Below are positions 24,182 to 35,447 of a stretch of 64,000 bases of DNA, piece after piece. The notes under the pieces are model-generated. The model did not search any database and had not been told where the DNA came from. It was given only the letters and a program-made list of their open reading frames with translations. The stretch is from Toxonevra muliebris (lineage: Eukaryota > Arthropoda > Insecta > Diptera > Pallopteridae), in NCBI GenBank assembly GCA_963691655.1, contig OY829326.1, positions 26,276,878-26,340,877 of the forward strand, in the 5' to 3' direction. The position numbers and the translations under genes were made by a program. Within the stretch, counting starts at the first letter, position 1, and every line of letters starts with the position of its first letter.

Positions 24182-24580
24182 AAGGCTAGAAAGGACGGAG
24201 AGGGAGAAAGAAAGAGCTTCAAAGTAATTCTGTAAAATCTGCAATAAAAATTTTTTGCTCCACTACTTGCGTTCAAAGTAAATACAGATTATACTTATAT
24301 TTTTCCAAATTAAATTATTCTTGTTGTTTATTTATCAGATTTTAAAAAATTTTTGGAAAAAAAAATAGAATGAAATGAGAATAGCCGAGTTAATTCTATA
24401 TATTGATTCTAAGTCACTACGTGGGAGTTAACGTTATGAAATAACGTAGGATGAATAGGGTTAAATATTACTTTTAAGAATATAAATATAAATACAAGAA
24501 AAGTTATGCACTTACATACATCATACTTCGGAGAAGATAATCCCACTTTACCAAATGAAAATGAAAATTGTGTGTATTTA

Positions 24581-24612
24581 ACTTACCTGAAAAGAAAGAA
24601 AGAAGAAAAATT
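24581..24612 (-). promoter_or_regulatory. Recursive splice site (zero-length exon), minus strand
   Basis: The minus strand reads TTTTTCTTCTTTCTTTCTTT TCAG directly followed by GTAAGTTAAA. This is a long pyrimidine tract and CAG acceptor abutting a consensus GTAAGT donor, with the junction between 24587 and 24586. Upstream on the minus strand no AG occurs for about 45 nt before the CAG, as expected of a used acceptor. Such juxtaposed sites act as ratchet points in long fly introns. It implies a minus-strand gene whose intron spans this position. Confidence 0.65.
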
Positions 24613-24777
24613 TTAAAAATTAAATACACATGCATATTAATTACTTACTTAATAAAAAAGGTCAATACTATAAATTGCATATATACACTGGCGGTCACAA
24701 AAACCGCACCACCCACCAATTCCAAGAAAATCGTTTAAAATGGGACCTAAACCTGATTTTGTTTCAGTAAGTGTAAT

Positions 24778-25952
24778 TTTTTTTTTTCGGAAACAAAATG
24801 AACAAAATACAAATTTTATTACTTTTTAATTAAAACAAAAATATGGAAGAAATTTCACGTTTTTGAGGGTATTAATTAAAAGTATGTAAAAATAAAAATA
24901 TTTGGAAATGTCGTAAAAGTCAGGAAAAACAGTTGCAGGGAGCTTATTCCATATACGCGCGGTACGGCAGAGAAAAGAACTATCTCTGTAATGCGTGGTG
25001 CGTTGGGGTACCATATCCACGTTGAATGCGTGACTACCGCTTGCAGTTCGAGTAGTTCTGGTGAACACATGAACTGGTGGAATCAAATTCCGTATCTCAG
25101 CGGAAAATTTACCATTAAAAAATACCGGTAGAGCAGAGTCACACAAGCAACGTTTCTACGGTTTTCCAAGGAGTCAACAGAAACCCTACTGTCTCCTATT
25201 AGCTTTATGTTGAATACGGTCTAGGAACTCTAGTTGCGTTCGCGAAGCTCCTGCCCATAGGTGCGAATTATACTTCATTTTGGGGCGGATATAGGTGGAG
25301 TAGATCATGCGGAGATCAGACGGAGTCAAGTATTTCTTATGCCGCTTTAGAAAGCCGAGGCACTTGGCTGCTTCTTTCGACACATCAAAAATATGATTAT
25401 TCTAACGAACGTCACATTGGATGGACATGCCCAGAACATCAAGACTCCGCAATAATCACCCCACCCATAACCAGGGGGTTAACAGATGGTTGGGGCACTC
25501 GTTTGATGAATTCAACTCTGTTCGTGAGACCCCACTCATAGATTGATTGGAGATCATTATTAAGTGAGCCATTCATAGCATGCCGTTTACTTTCATTCTC
25601 CAAAGAATTAGGGCGTTTTGAGCAGGTGTATGAATGACAAATGGTGCTGTCATCTGCAAAGGAGTGAATGGGATTCCTAGTCAATGACATAAGGTCATTG
25701 ATAAAGATAAGGAAAAGGTTTGGGGAGAGGACCGAGAACTGCGGCATTCCAGCATTAACACAACATGGATAGAGCGGTCACTTAGAAAACTCGTGATCCA
25801 TCGGGTGAAGTTATTGCCAACCCCATACGCAATCAGTTTTGACACCAGTGCTTTGTGCCACATTCGGTCAAACGCCTTGGAAATATCAAGAGCAGACGCT
25901 TTGCTCTCACCTAAGCCAATTCCCGATGAGAACCGCCTTAGCCTATCTTGAA
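24778..25952 (-). pseudogene. 5'-truncated CR1-like LINE, inserted in the Tc1-like element
   Basis: On the minus strand, in several frames, are SALDISKAFDRMWHKALVSK, SFLSDRSIHVV, SVLSPNLFLIFINDLMS, HSFADDSTICHSY (the catalytic FADD box), KCLGFLKRHKKYLTPSDLRM, LWAGASRTQLEFLDRIQHKA and FLCRTARIWNKLP. That is the order of a non-LTR reverse transcriptase from the middle of the palm to the C-terminus. The element ends in a poly(A) tract, seen as T's at 24778-24788. The 5' border near 25952 is approximate. Frameshifts separate the blocks, so it is dead. CR1/L2-type affinity is inferred from the SKAFDRVWH and ADDST motifs. Confidence 0.82.
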
Positions 25953-27060
25953 TGGCATAGAGTCGACAAGCACTTTAAGAATATCATTCGTTATTTTTTA
26001 ATACCGAACTTTTTTCAGAACTCCAATAAGTGGTTTTTTATTCCCTGGCATGTTTTGAGCAACTTTCCGTTTAATTATATGACAGAGGTGCTCTATCGGA
26101 CTTAAACCGCGCGAGCTACCTCATCATCATTCTCGCCAGTAAATTCTAACATCATTTAAAACATTTTGAATCTGCAAATAAATAAGAATCAAAATCTAAC
26201 TTTTTTACTATTTCTAAAGTTATCAAACATTAGGCATTAATTACTAACTAAACCTTGCCAATTTGGCTTGATGATATGCCGCAGAAGTCGTCCGGAAAAA
26301 TAACGTCATTAATGAGGGAAAGCGTACCACAATTGGCTTATAGCAATTGTTCCATAGAATTTTACCCATATTTTTGGGCGTTCACAGCCCCTTTAATATA
26401 GCATAAGGGACCCCAGATTTAGTAGGAAAAAACCGTTCAAGCCATATTACTTTGTGGGAATTCGACTATTTTCGCTACACAGTTATCCTTGTATTGCTTT
26501 ATATCTGAGCGACGCACGTATCGAAGATTAAATGCACATAAAAAAATGAGTTTGATTTGCCCGATCATATAACTTTTCTCGAGTCTGCCAGAGTTCAATT
26601 GCAGTAGTTTTTAGTCCATGCCAGGCGATTTGTTTTCATCCATTTCGTCAACAACGACTTTTTTGCTGATCGTCTCCCATACAGACCGAACTTTTGTTTC
26701 TTTTTGCGTAAGGTTTCGACATTTATATTCACGTTGTAATAGCTCTTTAGCTCAGTCCTTATTGTGACTGCACTTTTGTAATCGATAATATATGGTTCTC
26801 TTTCAGGTTATGCCATTTTCACTATATTTGTCTTCCTTAGTCTTCTTGATCCTTTTTTTCTCTTTCAAGCGGGTACAAATTGCCTTTTTTCTGGATCATT
26901 CCAACAGCAGTCGAATGTAGGCATCAGATTTCTTCAGATACTTAACTTTATGACACTCCTTGATACCAAAGAACAAAAATTTCGACGTTTTGGTGGCGCG
27001 ACAATTGTTTATACTTTGCAGTTGTTTTTGGCACTTTTTCAAAACTTTTCTTTTCGCCAA
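25953..27060 (-). pseudogene. Decayed Tc1-like transposase
   Basis: The most conserved piece, minus strand 26005-26099, reads SPIEHLCHIIKRKVAQNMPG. It holds the glutamate of the Tc1 DDE triad in its usual SPDLNPIEHLW context. Upstream, at about 26640-26690, is a block resembling RSAKKSLLTKWMKTNRLAWT, the N-terminal linker of Tc1-type proteins. A block near 26260-26290 resembles the second-aspartate region but lacks the aspartate. Many stops and shifts show a relic. The LINE cut off its last residues. Confidence 0.68.
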
Positions 27061-27167
27061 ACTAGCGCAATAAAAAATGATACATTTCGCTTAAATGCAT
27101 TCTTAAAATATAAAAAAAAGGAATCTCCTTTACAAAGAAAGGGAAATTTGGGTTAAGTTAGGAAATA

Positions 27168-28407
27168 AGGAGTGAGATCGAAAAAATCTTAACATATATA
27201 AAATTCAATAATTTTTAAACGGTTGATCTTAGAGTTTTGAATTACAGAAAAATAAAACTTTTATAGTTCTAACCACTATTTATGAACTCGTGGAACTTTT
27301 TTGGTAAGCCTTCCATTAGAGATTTGATAGTAACTGCAGACACGTTTTTGGAACAGTTTGCCCATCTCCGTCTCCAAAAATCTTCGATATTTTGGGATGC
27401 CTTTTTTGTTCTCTTTAAATTTCTTTTCACAGGAGCCCAATATCTCTCCACTGGTTTTAGCTCCGGACAATTTGGCCTCTCTTGGTACCACTCCAGAGCT
27501 TTCTTGCCGTAGTGACATGATGCCAAATCGTTCCAAAAATATGTGGACACATTGTGCTCTCTTATGAAAGGAGGAAGTCTTTTTTTTCAAACATTCTTTG
27601 AGTATATTTTGGTATTTATAGAGCCCACTGTAACAAATGATTTGCTTCTTTTGCCGCAACTGCATATAGCTTGCCATACCTGGAATTTTTCAGGAAATTT
27701 TGTTTGCCTTTTGAATTCTAAATTGTTCTTCGACATTTCCTCGAGCGTCAGCAACAAAAATTTTGACCCGGAAGCTGTGTAAAATCTGCCAGTACATACG
27801 TTTCGTCGTCCATTGTACAACATGAATATTTTTGTATAAAATTCGATTTTAATTTCCGAGCCCTACTTTTGGCGTCTAAATTTTTTGCAGCATTCCTGTC
27901 TGAAACTTTTTGGACTTTGTATGTTTTCAAACCTGCATTGGCTTTAACTTTTCGCACCAAATAGTCAGAGCACAGGGCTAACCAGGCAGCTTTTCTACCA
28001 GAGGTGTTTGGAGATCTTTTCTAAATGCTTTCCATTTTCTTGGCTTTCCCAATATCCCAATATCATGTGGTCCTTGTTTTCTTCCCCAACCAGGTTTGCT
28101 ATCGATGGTCAAATTCGCCGAAACTGTTTAATAACATTGGAAATAGTTTGACGGCAGACCTTCAATTCTTTCGCAAATTTTTTGTAGGACCAATTTGGAT
28201 TTTTTTGAAAATCTTTAATAATTTTAAGACGTAATTGTTTTTCTTCACTCATTTTGATCAAACTTACAATACATCAACATGTTTGTCATTAAAAATAATA
28301 ACTGACATATTTTTCAAAGCTAACTAGATCAAAGAAATTTTTAAATTTTACACCCAAAAAAAATTATTAACTAAAACGTGTGCTAAGTTTTTTTCAATCT
28401 CACTCCT
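27168..28407 (-). mobile_element. DD37E transposon, family 1, copy 2
   Basis: AGGAGTGAGATCGAAAAAAT at the left and AGGAGTGAGATTGAAAAAAA in the inverted right end are flanked by TA (27166-27167 and 28408-28409). It lies wholly inside the Tc1-like element. At 1240 bp it carries several small deletions relative to copies 1 and 3. It provides the empty site for the 76-bp hairpin of copy 1. Confidence 0.92.
27269..28252 (-). pseudogene. DD37E transposase, family 1, copy 2, degenerate
   Basis: From the ATG at 28252 the same blocks follow as in copy 1: VRKVKANAGLKTYKVQKV, MDDETYVLADFTQLPGQNF, YFWNDLASCHYGKKALEWYQ, then ERPNCPELKPVERYW and the end EFINSG at 27269. A deletion removes residues corresponding to SNNIVFVPREA between the second D and the E, so the catalytic domain could not function even without the frameshifts. 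The C-terminal helix region NIEDFWRRRWANCSKNV remains readable. Confidence 0.88.
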
Positions 28408-28464
28408 TATTACCAAAACTGCAGCAGTATTACAAGTGGTGCGGTTTTTGTGACCGCCAGTGTA

Positions 28465-29040
28465 CATATTATTATTTACGTTTATATAAAAAATATGATT
28501 TTTTTATTAAAATCTTCACAGATCACAGTTGACATTTTTTTTTTTCATCAGGGTAAATAATATTGATACTTTGACAACGATTGCAAGTAAAACTTATTTT
28601 TAATTTAAAATATTATAATTTGTTTCCCATTTTTTTTAACAAAAAATACCCACCTACCGTATAGACATACACTGTAATAAACATTGTAAATGTGTGGAAA
28701 AGCATCATCAATCGTAGAGTGAACGCATAAATTGTTGTCAAAAAAATTGTTGGTTGCCAAATGATATTGAGTATTGATGGTAACAGCAGCAGCAGTTGAC
28801 TTGTGAATTTATCCTTTTGAATGTTGATTTTTCTGTATATTCGTGTAATTTTCTTCTTTTTTTTCGGAATGAAGGACAGCAAGCGTATATGCTCTCGTTC
28901 GAAGGAATAAAAAAAAAAACTCACATATAACCTTTGGAATAAATTGTTGAATAACCAGCAGGGAAATTAATGTAACATTTGCTTGAAATGAACAAAGTAC
29001 ACACGATTACAGAATTTATTCTCAGTTAGGGGATATTAAT
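28465..29040. other. AT-rich non-coding DNA
   Basis: No gene or transposon ends seen. A 103-codon minus-strand frame (28613-28924) is made of A/T runs and has no domain. Confidence 0.5.
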
Positions 29041-29145
29041 TTTTGGTCGAAATTTTCATACGCAAATAGTTAACTATTTCATACTTTCTTCCCAACGTTT
29101 CGGCGCAAATTATAGGCCTTCTTCAGGGGATTTTTATTTATTTAT
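29041..29145 (-). repeat. Penelope-like terminal fragment with hammerhead-like core, copy 2
   Basis: Inverted match to 15040-15143. The minus strand reads CCCTGAAGAAGGCCTATAAT then TTGCGCCGAAACGTTGGG. It retains the core bases of copy 1 while the flanking sequence differs, which places the borders of the shared unit within a few bases. Confidence 0.5.
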
Positions 29146-29281
29146 AGTAAATACTATTTGTAAAACATTCAGTCAAGTAGTTAAATTAAATAAAATATAG
29201 TCCTTAATTAACAAAAGTCAAAAAAAAAAAAACACGAAAAATACTTTACAAAAAACGTAACATTTTTTAACGCCGAATATT

Positions 29282-29360
29282 ATGGATTGCCACACTGTAG
29301 CTGCAGCTTATATTGTCTTTGTCTTCTTTGGTGTTCTAATATTCTTCGCCATTGTTAATG
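29282..29360 (+). CDS. Candidate first exon of a small membrane protein
   Basis: The ATG at 29282 opens MDCHTVAAAYIVFVFFGVLI then FFAIVN, a short polar start and one ~20-residue hydrophobic segment (about residues 8-26). The exon ends at 29360 before a good donor, GTAAAT, leaving one base of the next codon. If not spliced the frame closes after 32 codons. Codons such as GTC, TTC, GCC, CAC and TGC contrast with the AT-rich surroundings. The best partner is the exon at 33746-33843, which fits the phase and gives 58 residues. The exon at 61448 also fits the phase. I do not recognise the protein. A small single-pass membrane peptide is the inference; no homology is claimed. Confidence 0.45.
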
Positions 29361-31454
29361 GTAAATATCTACTCTTTTGAAACGAACTACCCCCAAATGG
29401 TTGTTGAAGACAATAATAGTTCAGTACTTTCAGGTGTTTTTCAACCTGCATTTTAAGGAGCTTAAAACGCAATTAATAAGTAAGTAAAAGATATAAATGA
29501 ATATTTGATATTTTAGACAATGTTGTTCTAAACTAATTTAGTGTTTACATGAATCTCTCATCTCCTCTTCTTATAATCATTTTAAGTTTTTAAGGGTTTT
29601 CTCGTACTTTATTTTTAAAACTAATCAATTTCCATATTTAGAATAAAAAAATATTAGGAAATTCATTTGGTAAAATTTAGTAAAAAATACCCAGAAATGG
29701 GAGTAAGGAGAGGAGATGGATGGAGGACGTGTTGATAAAAAAAAAATCAAAATATATTGAGCATCAAAAAATGTTTATCTTTAATTTGAAATGCTAAGGC
29801 CATTTGAAATTTTCAAAAAAATTGACAAAAGTGAAGAAAAAACTAAAGTTTATGCATTGCTATCTTTGCAAAATTTAATTCTTTGCTGTGACCTTAAGTG
29901 ATAATATAATAATTGCAACTAATAAATGTTATTTTTCAATTGAAAATGTGGAAAATTTTTTCTCTGCTTGTCAATTGAGAAAAATTTACTCTCACTCAAC
30001 GATTACGATTAGACGATTTAAGTCAAGCTATGCACACATCATATTTTTTATTCAGAAACTAACCGCTGGGTTGTCATTACTACTGCATATGTATAAAAGT
30101 CTTTGGGCACGAGTTCGCACGTGAGTTTCATTAAGTTACAATATGATAATTTGTATACGTTACTAAATATTTTCTTTATTTTTATTTCACTCGTTATTGT
30201 TTTTTTTTTTGTCAACTGAACGTCAATTATTTCTGCATAATTACTGCAGTTGTGTTCGCACATTTTTATTTTATATATTTTTTTTATTTCTGATTTATTC
30301 TTTTTATTTCCATACATAGTTTTTCAGATATCGCCAACAAAACCTTCATTAAAATGCAAAAAAAAAAAAAAAACTACAATCAAATTTATTCGTTTAATTT
30401 AAAATGTACATAAATATGATATGTTTTTCACGATGTGCTTGTATAAATTTAAAAAATATATATATTTTTTACATATTATTGTAGTCTATCGTAATTTACA
30501 TACATAAATGCGTCCACTTGCAACAAAAATATTCATTGCCAATTCAGTAGGTTGAACCTTTAAACTTTTTATATAAACATAAACATACCTATACAAAAAT
30601 ACTTATTATTATTTTCACCCAAAATAAACATTACAATGGTAATGATGTATTTTTTATTAATAGTATAAAATAATTAGTAGTATAAATATTTCTTTCATAT
30701 ATTCTTTTATTTTATAATTACAGAAAATTACTTTTTCTAGTAATTAGTCTATAATATTTAAATAAGTCTGGCACAATCAAGCAAAACATTTATCAAATAT
30801 CTTCTTTCTTTTTTTTAAACAAAAAATATTCTATTAATATAACGATTCATTAAAAATTTCCAGTTTATTTAATTAAATTTTAATTGCGGTTTATTTTTAG
30901 GCACGCATGTAGTTGTCTGATATGTTAATATATCATTATATATGATATATTACGCATACATACAACACACAAAATAAATATGAGATTTTTCCAAACACCA
31001 CCAGCATCCTATCCCATATACATTTTTGTGAAATCTGTTTACATTGTTTTTGTGTAATCACTGTAAATGTCGTCGTTTTATTGCATAAATAAATACACAC
31101 ACACACACACACACATACATACATCAGAGCATATCTCATTATGATGAGATACACTGAGCGTGCAAATCTCGTCATCATTATACTCATTATCAACATCATT
31201 CTCGTCAAAATCATCATCATCAACAACACCATCATTTTTTAACATCTCTATTGAATGTGATACACACGCACACGTACACAGTTTGGTACTCTTTCTCTCT
31301 TTTTCTCTCTCAAATTAAATATGGGTTCCATGGATTATGCTCGTATGTTAAATATTTTAATACTTACATACATGTGGAGGTGGACGTTGATATGCATGTG
31401 TGCAGTGGCGGATTAGAAGGAGGGGTTCTATGTGTCGCAAACCCTGTTTATCTA
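29361..31454 (+). other. Putative intron, first part: AT-rich DNA with microsatellites
   Basis: This would be the 5' part of a 4.4-kb intron of the candidate micro-gene. It holds an AT palindrome near 30928-30950, a CA microsatellite at 31095-31114 and GATGAT/CATCAT runs at 31130-31235. No other exon is supported. Confidence 0.4.
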
Positions 31455-32540
31455 CTTTTGAATTGAATTTTAATTTGAATTTTTAATTTGTAGTTTTTGT
31501 CTGAAAAATATCTAGATTTTGCTCTGATTTATGAACTTAATTTTGGTTTGATTTTTAGTAATTTTTTTTTTAGTTTATTATTTGGTGTGCTTTTGAGTTA
31601 AAATCAATGCAATTTCTGTCTGAGTTCATATTTGCATTTTGGTTCAAATTGGGACTGAGTTTTGGTTATGATTTTAGTTTTAAATTTGGTTTGAATTTCG
31701 GGACTAACTTCCGGAATGTTTGCTGATTTGAATTTTGGTTTGTTTGTTGGTCTGTGTTTTAATCTAAATTTTTATACGGTTTTGCTTTTGATTTCTTTTT
31801 GAATATCGGCCTGATATTGAGGATAAAATCTTATCTAAATCTGTACTTAGATTGGCTTTTTGGACTCATTCCTGAATTAATTTTTAATTCTGCTTTTGAT
31901 GTGGACTTAAGTCTGAGTTTTGGTCTCAGTTCTAGCATGTTTCTGATATAAATTATGGTTTAAATTTAGAACTAAATCCTGCACTGTTTTTTTTATAGGA
32001 GTTTTAATTTTAATTGTTGCCTTAATTTAATGTTTTAATTTGAATTTGATTTTTTGCCGGAGTTTTTATCGGTTTTTGTTTTGAGATTGATTCTACTTTG
32101 TCCAAGTTTTATTTTGCTTTGGTCTGAATTATGATCTGAGCTTTGATTTTACTTTGTGTTGGCTTAACGGTGTTAATATTTATTTGGATGTTGGTTCGAC
32201 TTTAATCTATTCTTAAGATTCGATTTTTGGTTTCCTTCTTGGTTTGAATTTTGGTCTGACTTTTTTGCTTTTAGTATAATCCTCGTTGAACTTAATATTG
32301 GTGTAAGTTTTTATTTGAATTTTTTATGATCCTAATTGAGTCAAATTTTTTGTCTCAATTTCGTTCTGACCTTTTGAGTGTTTTTTGTGGTGTATAATTT
32401 ATTTTGAATTTTCAATAGAATTTGCCTGTTTTTTGGTCTAATTTTTGGTTATAGTTTTAGTCTGATTCTTTGATTGCAACTTGAAGTGTTATTATGAGCT
32501 GCTTTCAGACGAATGTTTTATTTGGAAATTCATCCGATGT
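31455..32540. repeat. Degenerate TTTTGGTTTGAATTTTGGTC phrase array
   Basis: About 1.1 kb is composed of variants of TTTTGGTCTGAATTTTGGTT with marked T+G strand bias and irregular unit length. It is a fourth array type in this window, built like the others but with its own vocabulary. Confidence 0.75.
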
Positions 32541-33745
32541 TTGATATATATTTCGGTATTATCTCTAGTCTTGCCTAGTTTACGCTTGTTCACAAAAGAA
32601 ACATATTTGAGATCCTCAATGGAAGAAATAAAGTAGATTTTCTTTCATTGTTGATTAGTTAGCAGTATTTACTTATTAAAAAGTTATATTCCAAAATTTA
32701 TTAAATTTTTAAAGATTTTCCAAAATCAGTTTCTATCCCAAAGTTAAATTCAAAATCCGCCACTGTCCATTTGAATGTATGTGTGTTAATCTTAAGTACG
32801 CATACTACAAACAACATTGAAAAATGTCAGAATATGCTGTAGCCAAGTTGCTGAAGTTGACATTCTACACAAATCATCATCAACATTTAATTTTATCACC
32901 AATAAAAAACGTACGCAGTAGGTATGTCCATTCAGTTTACATACACTTGGCCATCTAGCTCACTCTCACACTCTTTCATTCTTCTTCTCCCTCTCTCTCT
33001 CTCTCTCTTTGGTTTTTCTTTGCTTCCAGCAACCTACTCATGTCTATCAAGTGTTTGTGTTGTGTGCCTTCTTCATTTTTAAGTGGCTATTAATAATAGC
33101 TTTATATTGTATGTTTCTCTTTTTGTAGACTCATATGTATGACATTTCCTCAAATTCACGTCGGTTCCTTCTCTGCACTAATAATAATAATAAGATTTTT
33201 TATGATGTGTTTTTATATATATCTGCAGTGTAAGCAGCAAGAAACTGATAAACATTTTCATCGGTGGCGACACATTGACACTTTTCCGTTTTTATTTCGC
33301 TAATAAAATCCTAAAAATCATTTAACGCATGTTTTACAATGTGTGAGAATTATAGCGTGTTTGTGTGAAGAAATTACATTCTCTTAACTTGGCTATGATT
33401 GGATAGTAGAAGTAGTATATATAGCAGAAATGATATAGTGAATAAGTGGAGGCGGAATATAAATTTAAAAATAATTGATAGTTTAAAATACATAATTGAA
33501 TGCTATTTTTAATATTTAAGCATTCTATTTTTATGCTATTTTGAATGTTATTGCCTCAACATTAGAAAGGAAGGAAAGCGAAAGAAAGAGGATAAAACAA
33601 GCGAAGGTGTTTCCATTTATAATTTAAATATGAACTTGTATATAATTTTCTTTATATTAAACGCTGAGCTTTCTTCTTCTGCCACTGTCTACTTGCATTT
33701 ATTAGTTTTCTGACAGTTATTTTTATAATTAATTATAATTTACAG

Positions 33746-33843
33746 GCGGCAGCGGTAATACAAGCGTGTGCGATGTCACAAACCATTTAGGCACAATCGA
33801 AGAATTCTTCTTTGGGAATTTTTCAGCTTTAATAAGGAATTAA
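33746..33843 (+). CDS. Candidate second, terminal exon of the small membrane protein
   Basis: A strong acceptor (AATTAATTATAATTTACAG, cut after 33745) precedes GCGGCAGCGGTAATACAAGC. With one base carried from 29360 the reading is GGSGNTSVCDVTNHLGTIEE then FFFGNFSALIRN and a TAA at 33841-33843. Joined to the first exon this gives a 58-residue protein with one N-terminal membrane span and a 32-residue tail with one cysteine and an acidic/aromatic patch. Phase, acceptor quality and codon choice (GGC, AGC, GTG, TGC, GTC, AAC) agree. The exon could instead belong to a different transcript. Function unknown. Confidence 0.45.
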
Positions 33844-35447
33844 GTTGTTATGTGCTGCTAAAAGTAAAAAATCTATTTTAAATGGCATTGATTTTTTGAT
33901 GTGTTGTGGTTCAGTTTGATGCAAAGAAAGTGATTCACAATCTTTTCTTTTCAATTTCAACCTTTTGAAGTTAGGTATAATAAAAAGCTATTATTTGTTA
34001 AGTAAATAAGAAAAAGGACACAAAGATACACTTAGACTTAGATACGATTAGTCTTAATAGTAATGCTGGACCATCGATCATATTGGTTGAGATATTTGAA
34101 GAAAAATATATTTTAATATTATAGTTTTTTGCAAAAAAAAAATATATTTTCAGCTGAAGCTTTTTTTTCCAAGTTAGCGACGTCACAGGATTTAAATGTT
34201 CTTGACTACGTCAATGCAAGCGTACAGCTTATAACTTCATCTTATTGCTGGAAATGCGCCAATAAATGGGCAATCTGTTCAAGGACAACACTGCTCAAAA
34301 ATTAAAAGTTCTTTTTTTAAAAAAGTATCTCTCCATTACAATAAATTCGGTTGTATTAACCTCATGTCAAATGAATATCCACCGAATTAAACGATTCCAG
34401 TGAAACATTTAGATAAAATTTTCGTGTTTTTTTTTTCACGGTCAAAGCAATGGAAAAAATAAATCAGAACAAGAAAGAAACCACTCAAAAAACCGATAAA
34501 GTACTCAAATCAAAACACTTGTACTTACACAAGCTCTTATGTATGTTCAACCCTTAATTATTTGTATTAGTACAAAATACAACAAAAAAGAAAACAGTTT
34601 GAATACATACATTTTTTAGTTACAACCAAGACTGACTGTCGGCTTTTGTCATCTGTCATGAATGCCGATTGTTAGCACTTTCCATCGGTCTACCGGTTTA
34701 TTGACCATGGAAAAAGTACTCGATGAAAACCGATTTTTTGCATCCCTGGAATGAACCAACTTCCAAAATTGAATATCAAAATTAATGAGAAGAGAAAAAT
34801 AACAAAATGAGAGAATAGAGAGGAAGTAACAACAATTATCAAAGCCAACCAAAAATTCATTCTCTCTTTTTCTTTTAACAGTGTAACCAAACAATATACA
34901 ATACATAGCAGACGCATCTCTCAAAATTTTTACAAAATTTGTTGCTTTCGTTTCAGGTACGGGCGGTCGCAGTAAAGAGGAAGAGCAAAAACACTCAGTT
35001 ATTTTGCTTTTACTCTCACCCATGCACTCTCTTGGTGTTTTTTTTCTCTTAGGTTCTCTCATATCGTTATAGAGTGCAGCCAAGTGAGACTGCATATAGT
35101 TTCACAGGGATGGTTTTCTATGCGTTTAATATGTAGGTAGGTTTCCTTTTTTTTGCGTTGTTGCCGAGTATCAATATTGATTTCCCACATAGTTGATTTT
35201 TTTTTTCTCAATTTGTGACCCAAAGTTATGGTCGTCGCAAACTTATTTCTTAGCTATATTTTTTTTTGTATTCGAAAAAGCATAAAAAGTTGAAATCAAT
35301 TGGTGTTAAAATTAAAAAAAAAAAAAAATTTATTTTAGAAAGTTTTTGAGGGCCACCCCTTATACCTTTAAAAAAATCGGTTTTCTTTGCATTTCAAAAA
35401 ACAAAATATTTCAAAAAAAAATTATTGACATTAAAGTTGAAACTTTA
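33844..35447. other. AT-rich non-coding DNA with an unexplained 148-codon frame
   Basis: The minus-strand frame 35095-34649 is open for 148 codons but shows no domain, splice signals or codon pattern I trust. Inverted CATCCCTG (about 34741) and CAGGGATG (about 35105) bracket it, possibly the ends of a ~370-bp DNA element. Nothing else is supported. Confidence 0.35.

Larger units (their letters stand above)
24686..28462 (-). mobile_element. Tc1-like element carrying a LINE and a DD37E element
   Basis: The outer ends CACTGGCGGTCACAAAAACC and its inverse continue with GCACCAC, 27 bp perfect, and are flanked by TA (24684-24685 and 28463-28464). The 3777-bp span includes a LINE (about 1.17 kb) and a DD37E copy (1240 bp plus TA). 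Removing both leaves about 1.36 kb, a normal Tc1 element size. Order of events: Tc1-like insertion first, then the other two. Confidence 0.92.

Noticed and set aside
27276..27677. 133-codon minus-strand frame overlapping DD37E copy 2
   Set aside because: Only its first part is in the transposase frame. The rest is the shifted reading of the same domain.
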